From Candidatus Sumerlaeia bacterium (GTDB lineage Bacteria > Sumerlaeota > Sumerlaeia > SLMS01 > JAHLLQ01), in contig JAHCAW010000015.1 of NCBI GenBank assembly GCA_019634695.1, positions 1-64,000 on the forward strand: 64,000 bases of DNA. The letters run 5' to 3'. Position 1 is the stretch's first letter. Each line of letters begins with the position of its first letter. The translations under genes and the position numbers were made by a program. This document shows positions 35,619-44,018 of this stretch, piece by piece. Under the pieces are notes generated by a model. That model had not been told where the DNA came from. It did not search any database and saw only the letters and a list, made by a program, of their open reading frames with translations.

Positions 35619-35923
35619 GTTTCCCCCGCATGGGACCCAATCAAGCTAAACCGCACCCGACCATGCCCCCGCGACCGGAGCAAGGATTTGTCGCCTGCCG
35701 CCTCAGCGGAGCATGTCCCCGGGTGTCATTCGCCGGCGGCATGATTCGTCTGCGCGCCGCATCAAATGTTCGTCTGCATTGGGATGTTTTGCCATAGAAA
35801 ACAATTTATTCGGCATGCCAAACTTTGGCCTTGCCACCCAAACCACTCCCGGCCCAGAAGACGCGCGTCCGGCACAAAGCGCTCCCTCCGCCCCCGGCGC
35901 ACCTCTCCGCAAGGTCTCCTCCG
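35619..35923. other. Promoter region between divergent response regulator and prepilin genes
   Basis: About 305 bases without a gene. It contains one AT-rich island (about 35760-35830, around gccatagaaaacaatttatt) in an otherwise GC-rich window, which is the likely place for one or both promoters. No -35/-10 pair fits well enough to call. Confidence 0.5.
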
Positions 35924-36667
35924 ATGACTCGCCGCAACGCCTTCACCCTCATCGAACTGTTGATTGTTGTCGCCATTATCGCGATTCTGGCCGCGATCGC
36001 CGTCCCCAACTTCCTCGAGGCCCAGACCCGCTCCAAGGTCTCCCGCGTCAAGGCCGACATGCGCTCGATCGCCGTGGCCATCGAGGCCTACCATGTGGAC
36101 ACAAACCACTACCCGGAAGGCACCGACAACCCGGCGCTCTACGAGGAGCGCATCGTCGACTTTCTCGCGCCCCACGGCCTTCAGGCCGGCTACTACGGCT
36201 TCCGCACCCGCGGCAACGGCAAGGTCGCCGGCCGCGATTTCTTCACCATCACCACCCCTATCGCCTACATCACCTCCATCCCGACCGATCCCTTCGCCAA
36301 GCAGGCCGCCGGCTTCCTCACCTACACCTACCGCAATGCCAAGGACCGGCGGAACGGCTGGGTGCTGACCAGTTTCGGGCCAGACGCCGACATATTCGAG
36401 AACGTCAACGGCAAGCTCGGCGCCGGCACCGCCAACCCCAACCCCGTCTCGACCGCCTCCGATGCCAACTCCCCGGCGCGCCTCGGCGACGTCAACGAGC
36501 GCGAGGTTATTCGCATGATCGAGACCGGCACCGCCACCGTCCCCGGTGCCAGCGCTTCCCGCCTGCGCGAGTACCTCATCGACCTCTCCTACGACCCCAC
36601 CAACGGCACCATCTCCGACGGCGACATCATCATGGTCGGCCCGGGCATGGGCTTCCCTACCGAGTAA
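35924..36667 (+). CDS. Type IV pilin / type II secretion pseudopilin
   Basis: 247 residues. The prepilin leader MTRRNAF is followed by TLIELLIVVAIIAILAAIA: cleavage by prepilin peptidase falls before Phe, and Glu5 of the mature protein is present. This helix forms the filament core. The following PNFLEAQTRSKVSRVKADMRSI is typical of pilin-like proteins in candidate phyla. The globular part (about 60-247) has no Cys and several Gly/Asp turns. It stands alone with its own strong terminator, and no assembly ATPase or secretin gene is in the window, so it may be one of many dispersed pseudopilins. The start at 35924 is fixed by the leader. Confidence 0.92.
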   Translation: MTRRNAFTLIELLIVVAIIAILAAIAVPNFLEAQTRSKVSRVKADMRSIAVAIEAYHVDTNHYPEGTDNPALYEERIVDFLAPHGLQAGYYGFRTRGNGKVAGRDFFTITTPIAYITSIPTDPFAKQAAGFLTYTYRNAKDRRNGWVLTSFGPDADIFENVNGKLGAGTANPNPVSTASDANSPARLGDVNEREVIRMIETGTATVPGASASRLREYLIDLSYDPTNGTISDGDIIMVGPGMGFPTE

Positions 36668-36695
36668 TCCGCCCGGACCTCGATCCCGCCGTCAC

Positions 36696-36733
36696 GCCCT
36701 GTCCCCGGCTTCACGCTGGCGACAGGGCTTTTT
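36696..36733 (+). terminator. Intrinsic terminator of the prepilin gene
   Basis: A 14-bp stem (36696-36709 with 36715-36728, one mismatch and one G-T pair), 5-base loop ttcac, then five T. It overlaps the last 21 bases of coding sequence of the convergent GNAT gene, whose stop codon is in the loop region (36711-36713). Confidence 0.88.
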
Positions 36734-37868
36734 CGTAGAGGCGATAGCGTCGGTACTCGCGGCAGCCGAAGGCCACCGCCTGATGGATCATCGGCGTGTT
36801 GCGCTCGAGGATCCAGGAAAACTCGCATGCCTTGATGCCGCGGGCGGCGGCGCCGTGGCCCAGGTCGCGGTACATCATCACCTCAAGCCCGCGGCCGCGG
36901 AACTCCGGCAGCACCCCCATCATCATCAGGCGCATACGGTGGATTCGGCGGCGCATCCACAACGCCAGCGCGAGCTGCGCCGGCCCGAGCCGGCCGTCCA
37001 TCAGCTTCAGCACCTGGTTGTAGTCCGGCAGGGCGATCGTCATGGCGGCGGGCTCGCCATCGACTTCGACGAAGAGCACGAGGTTCGGATCCACGATCGG
37101 GCGCAGCTCGCGCGCGAGGAAGTCCATCTCCGCGTCCGTCAGTGGGACGAAGCCCCAGTTCTTCTCCCATGCCTTGTTGTACAGGCGCTTGACCAGGTCC
37201 ACCTCGGCGTCCCAACGCTTGGGATCCAGCGTCCGGATGCTCACGGTGTGGCCGAGGCGCTCGAGGCGCCGCTGTGCCCCGTCGGCAAGGCGCTGGATGC
37301 GGTCCGGCACCTTCTCCCACACGATCCAGAAGCAGAGCAGGTCCTCGGCCTTGCCGTAGCCGCAGGCCTCGAGGCGGGCCTGATAGTGCGGCAGGTGGTA
37401 CGGCATCATGACCATCGGGTCGCAGTGATGGTTCTCGACCAGCAGGCCGCATTCCTCGTTGGTGCTGAACGAGCAGGGCCCGCGCAGCGCCGTCAGCCCG
37501 CGCTCGCGGCACCACGCCTCGGACCCGCGCAGCAACAAGGCGAAGACCTCCGCGTCGTCCTCGGCATCCAGGAATCCGAAGAAGCCGATCTTCTCGTCGT
37601 GCACCTGATTGTGGCGGAAGTTCTCGATGGCGGCGATGCGGCCGACCGGGTGCTTGCCGCGCAGGGCTAGGAAGTATTCGACCTGCGCGTGCTCATGGAA
37701 CGGGTGGCGCAGGCGGTCCAGCAGCGTGCGCTGGTCGCGGCGCAGCGGCGGCACCCAGTGGGCCGTGTCGGCGTGCAGGCGGTAGGGGAGTTCGACGAAG
37801 GTCTCGAGCGCGGCGCGCGAACGCACGCGGACCAGGCGCAGCGGAGCCGGTGCCGGGGGGGCGTCCAT
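36711..37868 (-). CDS. GNAT-superfamily acyltransferase-like protein
   Basis: 385 residues. The N-terminus (RLVRVRSRAALETFVELPYRLH) and the motif FFGFLDAEDDAEVFALLLRGSEAWCRERG, read in parts, match a widespread bacterial family of about 380 residues annotated as N-acetyltransferases. The C-terminal half holds the acyl-CoA motif A region (MMMGVLPEFRGRGLEVMMYRDL, with RGRG), plus EFSWILERNTPMIHQAVAFG, where GNAT proteins bind the second substrate. The substrate is unknown. The start codon overlaps the stop of the upstream TPR lipoprotein by one base (TGATG), so the two are coupled. The 3' end overlaps the prepilin terminator. Confidence 0.82.
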   Translation of the reverse strand: MDAPPAPAPLRLVRVRSRAALETFVELPYRLHADTAHWVPPLRRDQRTLLDRLRHPFHEHAQVEYFLALRGKHPVGRIAAIENFRHNQVHDEKIGFFGFLDAEDDAEVFALLLRGSEAWCRERGLTALRGPCSFSTNEECGLLVENHHCDPMVMMPYHLPHYQARLEACGYGKAEDLLCFWIVWEKVPDRIQRLADGAQRRLERLGHTVSIRTLDPKRWDAEVDLVKRLYNKAWEKNWGFVPLTDAEMDFLARELRPIVDPNLVLFVEVDGEPAAMTIALPDYNQVLKLMDGRLGPAQLALALWMRRRIHRMRLMMMGVLPEFRGRGLEVMMYRDLGHGAAARGIKACEFSWILERNTPMIHQAVAFGCREYRRYRLYEKALSPA

Positions 37869-39013
37869 CACTCGAGCGTCGGCGAGGTGGCGTCGTCGTC
37901 GGCCCGGGCCGCAAGCTCGGCGACGTACTCGCGCAGGCGGCCCATCTGGGCGGTGACCTCTTCCTTGCGACGACGGGCGGATTCCTCGATGTTCGTGCCG
38001 CGATTCTCGCGCGCGATCTGTTCCAGCACCGCGATGCAGCGCTCGAAGTGTTCCTCGTGCATGCGGCCCAGCGCCGAGCGGGCGTACATCTCGGCGATGC
38101 CGAACTGGGTCTCGATCGCAAGACGGCTGCGCGTGTGCGCGCCCATGACCTCGACCATCAGGGCCTCGGCCTCGTCGTAGCGGTCCACCGCGGCGTAGTT
38201 GGCTGCCAGCTCGAGCAGCTTGCGCCCCTGCGCCTCCTTGTCGAGTTCCTCGCCGGCGCGCTCGCGCAGCACGGCGGCCCAAGTGTCGAAGTGTTCGCGC
38301 CCCTGCTCCTCCTCGCCGGCGAAGTGCAGGTTGATCGCCACGGCCAGCTCGAGCTGCGGCACCACCGTGTCGTCCGGGAAGGCTTCGATGTAGGCGCGGT
38401 AGGCGGCGTTGCTCTCCAGGAACGCGCCGCTGCGACGGTGGTAGTCCGCCAGCGACTCGCGGGCGAAGCCGCGCAGCGACTTCTCCTCGGCGTTCAGCAT
38501 CCGGTCGTGCAGCATCTCGACGCCCTGCGGCACGAGGTCCTCGCGGCCGGAGCCGATCTTGGCGTTGGCAATCAGGATCGTGTAGGAGTCGCGCGCCTCG
38601 TGATCGTCCTCGGGCATCTGGCTGCGTGCCTTCTCGAGGACGGCGACCGCCTTGTCGAACTCGCCGAGTTGCTGGTTGATCGTGGCGAGTCCCTCAACGG
38701 CGCGGGCACCGGCTCCGTCGTTGGCGCCGGCCTTGTCGAAGACCGCTTGCAGGAAGTCGAGCGCGCGCGAGGCGTTGCCCTCCGAGGTGTAGTAGCGGGC
38801 GAGCAGGATGCGGGCTTCGTTGGCGAGCGGATCGTCGGGCGTCTCGCGGATGAGTTCCTGGAGCTTGATGACGCCGCGAGCGGTCTGGCCCTGCTGGAAG
38901 AGTCCGACGGCCTCGGTCAGGCGCTCCTCGGGTGTCGGCTTCTTGCATCCGGTCAGGGTCAGCGCGCCGAGGGCGAGCGCCAGAATCAACAGGGTGTGGA
39001 GTCCACGATTCAC
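37868..39013 (-). CDS. TPR-repeat lipoprotein
   Basis: 381 residues from a GTG at 39013, preferred over a TTG 21 bases upstream because aaggcg sits 6 bases before it. Lipobox LTLTGC gives an N-terminal lipid anchor at Cys23. The rest is helical with tetratricopeptide-like repeats (RLTEAVGLFQQGQTARGVIKL, EARILLARYYTSEGNASRALDF, EFDKAVAVLEKARSQM and others to about 330), a scaffold for protein contacts. It resembles outer-membrane assembly or secretion accessory lipoproteins (YfgM/BamD-like layout), but no specific family is clear. It is coupled to the GNAT gene by overlapping stop and start. Confidence 0.82.
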   Translation of the reverse strand: MNRGLHTLLILALALGALTLTGCKKPTPEERLTEAVGLFQQGQTARGVIKLQELIRETPDDPLANEARILLARYYTSEGNASRALDFLQAVFDKAGANDGAGARAVEGLATINQQLGEFDKAVAVLEKARSQMPEDDHEARDSYTILIANAKIGSGREDLVPQGVEMLHDRMLNAEEKSLRGFARESLADYHRRSGAFLESNAAYRAYIEAFPDDTVVPQLELAVAINLHFAGEEEQGREHFDTWAAVLRERAGEELDKEAQGRKLLELAANYAAVDRYDEAEALMVEVMGAHTRSRLAIETQFGIAEMYARSALGRMHEEHFERCIAVLEQIARENRGTNIEESARRRKEEVTAQMGRLREYVAELAARADDDATSPTLE

Positions 39014-39118
39014 GGTTATCGCCTTGATGTGCAAAGAGTTGGGCGCCCGCGCGCCGCTGCGACCGCAGACGGTGGGGGCGCCCCCGCGTGTCCGGCAAGG
39101 GTTTTCGGCCGGTCGTGC

Positions 39119-39418
39119 TCAGCCCTGCGTATGCAGGTCGCGGGCGCGCTGGGCGACTTCGTCGGCCTTGCGCATGCGCGCCTCGGCCAGCGCCACGCCG
39201 GCCCGCAGCAGTTCCTTCTGGCTGTTGACCAGATGCTCGGTCACATCGACGGGCAGCACCTCGAGCACTTTGTCGCGCACGCGCTCGACCGTCTCGCACA
39301 GCGCCTTGCCCGGCGCGAAGCGGCAGGACTCCGCGTCGTCGTCCTCGTCGTAAAACGTCTCGACCACCTTCTCCTCGGCGGCCGGGGCGTCCTGCTTGGT
39401 TTCCTGGGTGTCGGTCAT
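39119..39418 (-). CDS. Small acidic helical protein, unknown
   Basis: 99 residues from an ATG. The first 35 residues are acidic (EEKVVETFYDEDDDAE) and likely disordered; the rest is predicted helical (ETVERVRDKVLEVLPVDVTEHLVNSQKELLRAG, read in parts), ending in AEARMRKADEVAQRARDLH. It resembles the short amphipathic proteins that bind membranes or storage granules, but I recognise no family. Two Cys occur (SCRF and ALCE). It lies between ribH and the TPR lipoprotein gene on the same strand with gaps of about 110 bases. Confidence 0.6.
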   Translation of the reverse strand: MTDTQETKQDAPAAEEKVVETFYDEDDDAESCRFAPGKALCETVERVRDKVLEVLPVDVTEHLVNSQKELLRAGVALAEARMRKADEVAQRARDLHTQG

Positions 39419-39470
39419 GGTCGGAGGGCCTTTCCGGGAAGTCGGTCTTGTTGGAGAGCAGACTACGTTC

Positions 39471-39508
39471 CGGCGGGCGCGTCTGCCAAGCGGTTTCGCC
39501 GCCCGCCG
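39471..39508 (-). terminator. Possible hairpin terminator after ribH
   Basis: Arms cggcgggc (39471-39478) and gcccgccg (39501-39508) pair perfectly around a 22-base loop, 20 bases past the ribH stop on its strand. No T-run follows. Confidence 0.35.
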
Positions 39509-39528
39509 AATCGTCGGCGCGGCCGGCG

Positions 39529-39999
39529 TTACTTGGCCAGCTTGCGCAGCAGGTTGGCCGTCTCGATCGCCGCTTCGGCCGCTTCGCTGCCCTTGTTGCC
39601 CATCTTCAGCCCGGCGCGCTCCAGGGCCTGCTCGAGCGAGTTCGGCGTCAGCACCCCGAACGTCACCGGAATCCCGGTCGCCATGGCCAGTTGGCCGAGC
39701 CCTTTCGAGGCCTCGGCGACGATCGTGTCGTTGTGCGTCGTCTGACCCTTCATGACGCAGCCCAGCGCGATCACGCCGTCCACGCCCCCCTTCTCGAGCA
39801 CCGCCTTGACGACGACCGGCAGCTCCCACCCCCCGGGAACGCGCACGACGGTCTGGTGCTCGGGGTTCGCCCCGTGCCGCGCCAGCGTGTCGAGTGCCCC
39901 CTTGAGCAACTCCTCCGTCACCAGTGAGTTGAACCTGCTGACCACCAGGGCGAACTTGAGTCCCTTGGCATCCAGCGAGCCTTCGATGACGCGTGGCAT
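39529..39999 (-). CDS. ribH: 6,7-dimethyl-8-ribityllumazine synthase
   Basis: 156 residues, normal length. It condenses 5-amino-6-ribitylaminouracil with dihydroxybutanone phosphate, the next-to-last step of riboflavin synthesis, and often forms 60-mer shells. Seen: ALVVSRFNSLVTEELLKGA, VRVPGGWELPVVVKAV, ALGCVMKGQTTHNDTIVAEA (catalytic His in TTHND) and PVTFGVLTPNSLEQALERAG. The motif after the His is usually FDYV or YEYI, so HNDTI is a mild variant. It stands alone, with no other rib genes near and no FMN riboswitch seen upstream. Confidence 0.96.
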   Translation of the reverse strand: MPRVIEGSLDAKGLKFALVVSRFNSLVTEELLKGALDTLARHGANPEHQTVVRVPGGWELPVVVKAVLEKGGVDGVIALGCVMKGQTTHNDTIVAEASKGLGQLAMATGIPVTFGVLTPNSLEQALERAGLKMGNKGSEAAEAAIETANLLRKLAK

Positions 40000-40069
40000 G
40001 GGCAGCGGCCTCCGTGAGTCGATGGGGGGTGTCTGGCACGCCCGGCCGGCGGGCGCAAGGCTGGTCCGG

Positions 40070-41191
40070 CTACGATACCGGCGCGATTTCGCGATACAGC
40101 GAGTCGCGCTGCACCGGCGTGCGCCCGCACTCGCGCACCAGACGCCGGATTTCCTCCACGGTCATTCCGGTCGGCGTGCTGGCCCCGGCGTCGTGGTAGA
40201 TCTCCTCGTTCACCACCGTCCCGTCGATGTCGTTGGCACCGAACCACTGGGCCACCTGTGCCTGCTTGACCCCGAGCATAATCCAGTACGCCTTGATGTG
40301 CGGGATGTTGTCGAGCATCAGGCGGCAGACGGCGAAGTTGCGCAGCTCGTCGTGACCGGTCGGCCCCGGCAGGTGGCTCATGGCGGTGTTCTTCGGGTGG
40401 AACGAGAGCGGAATGAAACACTGGAAGCCGGCGAGCAGGTTGCCCGTCTCGTCGCGCACGGCCCACTCGTCCTGGTGTGCGCGCAGCCGCATCAGGTGAT
40501 CGACGCGGTGGCGGGGCTGCTCGACGTGCCCGATCAGCATCGTGCAGTTGGTGCGCATGCCCAAGCGGTGCATCTCGCGATGGGTCTCGAACCACTGGGC
40601 GGCGTCGCACTTGTGCTCGCAGATCTGCTCGCGCACCTCGTCGTCGAAGATCTCCGCGCCGCCGCCGGGCATCGAATCCATGCCCGCCTCGCGCAGCCGC
40701 TCGATCGTCTCGCGCACGGTCAGCTTCGACATCTTGGCGATGAACACCACCTCGACCGGCGTCAGCGTCTTGATGTGGACATGGGGGAAGGCCTGCTTGA
40801 GCGCGCGGATGTAGCCGCAGTAGAACTCGATCTTCAGGCGCGGATCGATGCCGCCGACGAGATGGATTTCGCTGGCGCCTTCGGGCAGGCTGCGGCGCGC
40901 GCGCGCGACGATTTCCTCCGGCGTCAGAATGTAGGCCTTCTCGTCGAAGGCCTTGCGGCCGAACGCGCAGAACCGGCACGAGGCGAAGCAGGCGTTCGTC
41001 GGGTTGATGTGCAGGTTGATGTTGTAGTAGGTGCGGTCGCCGTGCAGGCGCTCGCGGACATGGTTGGCGAGGGCACCCAGGGCCGGCAGGTCTTGGCTGG
41101 CGTAGAGCGCCAGACCGTCCTCGAAGTTCAGGCGCTGGCCGGCGAGCACCTTCTCGGCGATCGGCGCCAGGCGTTTTTCGGTCGGCATCAT
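40070..41191 (-). CDS. mqnE: Aminofutalosine synthase (radical SAM)
   Basis: 373 residues from the first of two adjacent ATGs (gagga 5 bases upstream). MqnE joins SAM to 3-[(1-carboxyvinyl)oxy]benzoate to make 6-amino-6-deoxyfutalosine, the first radical step of the futalosine route to menaquinone. The CxxxCxxC cluster is NPTNACFASCRFCAFGRKAF (about 63-82). Also present are LVGGIDPRLKIEFY, MPGGGAEIF and the long MqnE-type C-terminus FHPKNTAMSHLPGPTG, NIPHIKAYWIMLGVKQAQ and GTVVNEEIYHDAGA. This pattern fits MqnE better than MqnC. No other mqn genes are in the window. Confidence 0.94.
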   Translation of the reverse strand: MMPTEKRLAPIAEKVLAGQRLNFEDGLALYASQDLPALGALANHVRERLHGDRTYYNINLHINPTNACFASCRFCAFGRKAFDEKAYILTPEEIVARARRSLPEGASEIHLVGGIDPRLKIEFYCGYIRALKQAFPHVHIKTLTPVEVVFIAKMSKLTVRETIERLREAGMDSMPGGGAEIFDDEVREQICEHKCDAAQWFETHREMHRLGMRTNCTMLIGHVEQPRHRVDHLMRLRAHQDEWAVRDETGNLLAGFQCFIPLSFHPKNTAMSHLPGPTGHDELRNFAVCRLMLDNIPHIKAYWIMLGVKQAQVAQWFGANDIDGTVVNEEIYHDAGASTPTGMTVEEIRRLVRECGRTPVQRDSLYREIAPVS

Positions 41192-41333
41192 GGGCTCCTC
41201 CGGCGCGGCACCCGGGTCGCCTTGTGGGCAAGCCCCGTGCCGAAGGCAAGCGGTGTTCGTGCCACGCTTCCGCCTTGTGCCGGCCCGGTCCCCACGGTCA
41301 CCACAGACCGGGCCCTCGACGGAGACCCGCGCG

Positions 41334-42248
41334 ATGAAGTGCCTCGTCGTCCTCAACGGCAGCAACCTGCGACGCTGGCGCGGCGACCTGCCCGAGCGCC
41401 TGCGCGCCGTGGCCGCCGACCGCCGCGTCGTCGCCCGCGTTGTTGTCTCGCGTTCGCCCGATCATGCCAACCGCCTGATTGGCCAAGCCATCGAGGCCGG
41501 CTGCGATGCCGTCCTCTCCTGCGGCGGCGACGGCACCCTGCATCATGTTGTCAACCATCCCCTGATCGCGCGCGCGGCCGTCGGCATGCTGCCTGCCGGC
41601 ACGATCAACGCCTTCCTGCGCGCCGCCGGCGCCGACGTGCGCGATCCCGCGGCGACCTTCCGGCAACTCCTTGCCGGCCGGATTGTCGACGGTCATGTCG
41701 GCCTGCTGGCCGGGCGCCGATTCGCCTGCTTCGCCTCGTGGGGCTTCGACGCGCGCGTCGTGCACCGCACCCCCTCGGCGCTCAAGCGCCGGCTGCGGGC
41801 GGGCTCGTATGCGGTGACCGGTCTGCGCGAGTTGGCGCGCGGCCGATCCGCCAGCGCCCCCGGCCGGGCACAATTTCACGTCGGGGACGAAACCCTGGTG
41901 CTGGCGGCCGGATCGGTGATCGTCTCGAAGATCGCCAACTATGCCGGGTTCCGGGCGTTTGATTGCTCGGCGGAGAGCGCGGACCTCGAGGGCCTGGTCG
42001 CGTCGACGGACCGCGCCGGGACGCTCGCGGCGCTCTACGGTTCCATTGCCGTTCGAGGCCTTGGCCGTCGACCGGGCACGTTCGCAGGAGTGCGATTCGT
42101 CGGCCCCTTCACGCGCGTCGCGTGGTGCTCAGGCGCGCCGACGCATGTGCAGCTCGACGGCGAGGCGGTCGCCGTTGCCGACGCCCGACGGTTCGCCGTC
42201 CGCGTCGATCCCGTGTCGCAGCGCTATCTGCTGCCGGCGGGGGAGTGA
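41334..42248 (+). CDS. Diacylglycerol-kinase-catalytic-domain lipid kinase
   Basis: 304 residues, YegS/DgkB type. The nucleotide-binding loop is VLSCGGDGTLHHVVN (about 60-75), followed by GMLPAGTINAFLRAAG, where the family has P.GTgNdfAR, so the usual Asn-Asp pair is altered to Asn-Ala. HVGLLAGRRFACFASWGFDARVV and the last strand DGEAVAVADARRFAVRV (family DGE) are present. Likely substrates are diacylglycerol, undecaprenol or a sphingoid base; none can be chosen. The start follows ggaga. It diverges from mqnE with about 140 bases between. Confidence 0.85.
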   Translation: MKCLVVLNGSNLRRWRGDLPERLRAVAADRRVVARVVVSRSPDHANRLIGQAIEAGCDAVLSCGGDGTLHHVVNHPLIARAAVGMLPAGTINAFLRAAGADVRDPAATFRQLLAGRIVDGHVGLLAGRRFACFASWGFDARVVHRTPSALKRRLRAGSYAVTGLRELARGRSASAPGRAQFHVGDETLVLAAGSVIVSKIANYAGFRAFDCSAESADLEGLVASTDRAGTLAALYGSIAVRGLGRRPGTFAGVRFVGPFTRVAWCSGAPTHVQLDGEAVAVADARRFAVRVDPVSQRYLLPAGE

Positions 42249-42291
42249 TACGAGTGGGAATGCGTCGGTAGGGATGGCAGGCAATGGTTGG

Positions 42292-42306
42292 GGTGCGGAG
42301 CGCACC
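42292..42306 (+). terminator. Short hairpin after the lipid kinase gene
   Basis: ggtgcg (42292-42297) and cgcacc (42301-42306) pair perfectly around gag, between the convergent lipid kinase and AAA-type genes. No T-run is present. Confidence 0.35.
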
Positions 42307-42371
42307 GGGAGGGCGAGGGCACGCCACCTCGCTGGCGCTCGGGGTACTGAAGTCTCTTGTCCGATTCCGCC

Positions 42372-44018
42372 TCAGACCTTCGTCTCGTCCTCGGAGTTGC
42401 CGAAGAAGGGCATGCCGCCGGTCAGGGTTGGGTCTTCGGAGACGGGACGGACGCGTTGGCCGGGCAGACCGGTCAGCGTGGGCTCCTCGGAGACGGCGGG
42501 CTTGATGCGCTCGTCGGGGAAGCGCGGCAGGCGGACGCCGGCGGAGCTGGCGCGCTCGATGGCCTGCGTGATGGCGCGGGCCTCCTCGGCGGCCATCTCC
42601 TCGCCCGGATTCGGACCCGCCGAAAGGTCGAGCATCGGGAAGCGGCCGCTGACGCGCTGGATGATGTTGTCGATCTGCTTGAGTTCGCCGGCCAGTTCCT
42701 GCGTCTCGTTCATCAGTTCGGCGTCCTCGCGCAGCGTCCCGTCGCTCTGCGTGGCGAGCAGCAGGCGCTTGTAGAGGTCGCGCGCGGTTTCGATGGCCTT
42801 CTTCTCGCGCTCGTTGAGCACGGCGAGTTGGCGACGTAGGGCCATGATCGAATCGAGTCCGCGGTCCAGTTCGCCTTCGAGCGCGTCGGAGATCTCCCAC
42901 GTGGACTCGAGGGCGGCGGGTTGAGCGGTGGCGTCGGGGGTCTTGCCCTCGACGGGGCCTGTCATCTGTTCGGCCAGAATGGCGGACTGGGCCGTGAGGC
43001 GGCGCGCCAACGTGAAGAGGCGTTGGAGCTTGCGGGCCTGGTTCTCGAGTTCCTCGGCGGCGACGCCCGAGGCTCCGGAGGCGGCTTCGGCAACGAGCGC
43101 AATGGCGGGCTCGACGGGCGGTGCTGCGGCCGGCGCGGGAGGGGGTTCGGGCGGCGGTGTTGGCAGCGTCGGCGCCGGCCACGAGGGCTCGGCTTGCTGG
43201 CGCGCGGCGGGCGGCGGGGGCAGCGGCCGCCGGGCCTCCGACGTTCCCCGCGGCAGGCGCACCTGACGTGCCTGCTCCAGCGCATCCTCGGGCAATTGGG
43301 ACAGGAACTCGGCCGGGATGTCGTCGAGCGTGATCTGGCCCGTGCGGCAATTCAGCGCGGCCTCGGCCGTGACGATCAGCAGGTCCTCGGCGTTGCCGGG
43401 CCAATGCCACTGGCGGAAGAGCGCCAGCACTTGGGCATCCGCGCCCGAGGCCTGCGTGCGGCCGGTGTCGCGTGCCCGGTTGATGGCATAGCGCACCAGC
43501 GCCGGGATGTCCTCGGAGCGTTGGCGAATCGGCGGAATATGCACATGGAAGCGGCGGATCAACTCGGCCAGTTCAGGCAGCAACTGGCCGGCGCGCTGCA
43601 TCGCGGCCAAGTCCAGACCCGTGGTCACGACAACCCGAACGTCGGCTTCGATCAGGTCGCCCGAAATCGGGTCCGCGAATGCCTTGTCGTGCACCATCTC
43701 CAGCAGCGTATACTGCATGTCGGCCGGGAATTCGCGCTGCACGTTCACCACCAGCGTCCCGCCGTTACATTGGCGGCAGCGCTGGCCGACGTCGGAAGGC
43801 AGCTTCCAGGTGACCGCGACCTTGCCCATCGGGCGCTGGGCGCGTGGGCTGAGCGCATGCACCAGTTTGGCTGCGAAGACCTTCTCCGTCCCGGGTTCGC
43901 CGCTCAGGAAGACCGGCACGTTCTGGCGCGCCAGATCGCACAGGGCCTTGTTCGCGTTGACGATCGCCTCCGAGATGCCCGGCAGCAGTTCGACGTCGCG
44001 GTTGTCGGTCAGCGTCAT
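42372..44018 (-). CDS. NtrC-type AAA+ protein with lost catalytic motifs
   Basis: 548 residues. The first 240 follow the sigma-54 activator AAA+ fold: VPVFLSGEPGTEKVFAAKLVH, GGTLVVNVQREFPADMQ, PPIRQRSEDIPALVRYAI and FRQWHWPGNAEDLLIV. Walker A is altered (GTEK for GTGK, residues 43-46), Walker B is NV instead of DE (about 92), and the GAFTGA sigma-54 contact loop is absent, replaced by a short stretch with a CRQC pair. ATP hydrolysis and sigma-54 activation are therefore unlikely. A Pro/Ala linker (about 265-320) leads to a coiled-coil region (about 330-490) and a C-terminus with repeated EEPTLTG/EDPTLTGG words, possible phospho-Thr (FHA-binding) sites. No DNA-binding HTH is seen. Confidence 0.75.
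   Translation of the reverse strand: MTLTDNRDVELLPGISEAIVNANKALCDLARQNVPVFLSGEPGTEKVFAAKLVHALSPRAQRPMGKVAVTWKLPSDVGQRCRQCNGGTLVVNVQREFPADMQYTLLEMVHDKAFADPISGDLIEADVRVVVTTGLDLAAMQRAGQLLPELAELIRRFHVHIPPIRQRSEDIPALVRYAINRARDTGRTQASGADAQVLALFRQWHWPGNAEDLLIVTAEAALNCRTGQITLDDIPAEFLSQLPEDALEQARQVRLPRGTSEARRPLPPPPAARQQAEPSWPAPTLPTPPPEPPPAPAAAPPVEPAIALVAEAASGASGVAAEELENQARKLQRLFTLARRLTAQSAILAEQMTGPVEGKTPDATAQPAALESTWEISDALEGELDRGLDSIMALRRQLAVLNEREKKAIETARDLYKRLLLATQSDGTLREDAELMNETQELAGELKQIDNIIQRVSGRFPMLDLSAGPNPGEEMAAEEARAITQAIERASSAGVRLPRFPDERIKPAVSEEPTLTGLPGQRVRPVSEDPTLTGGMPFFGNSEDETKV

Noticed and set aside
39529-41191. FMN riboswitch or riboflavin/menaquinone gene cluster
   Set aside because: ribH and mqnE are neighbours on one strand, but no RFN-like conserved segments are visible upstream of ribH and no other rib or mqn genes are near.
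42372-44018. Sigma-54-dependent transcriptional activator
   Set aside because: No GAFTGA loop, no acidic Walker B and no DNA-binding HTH.
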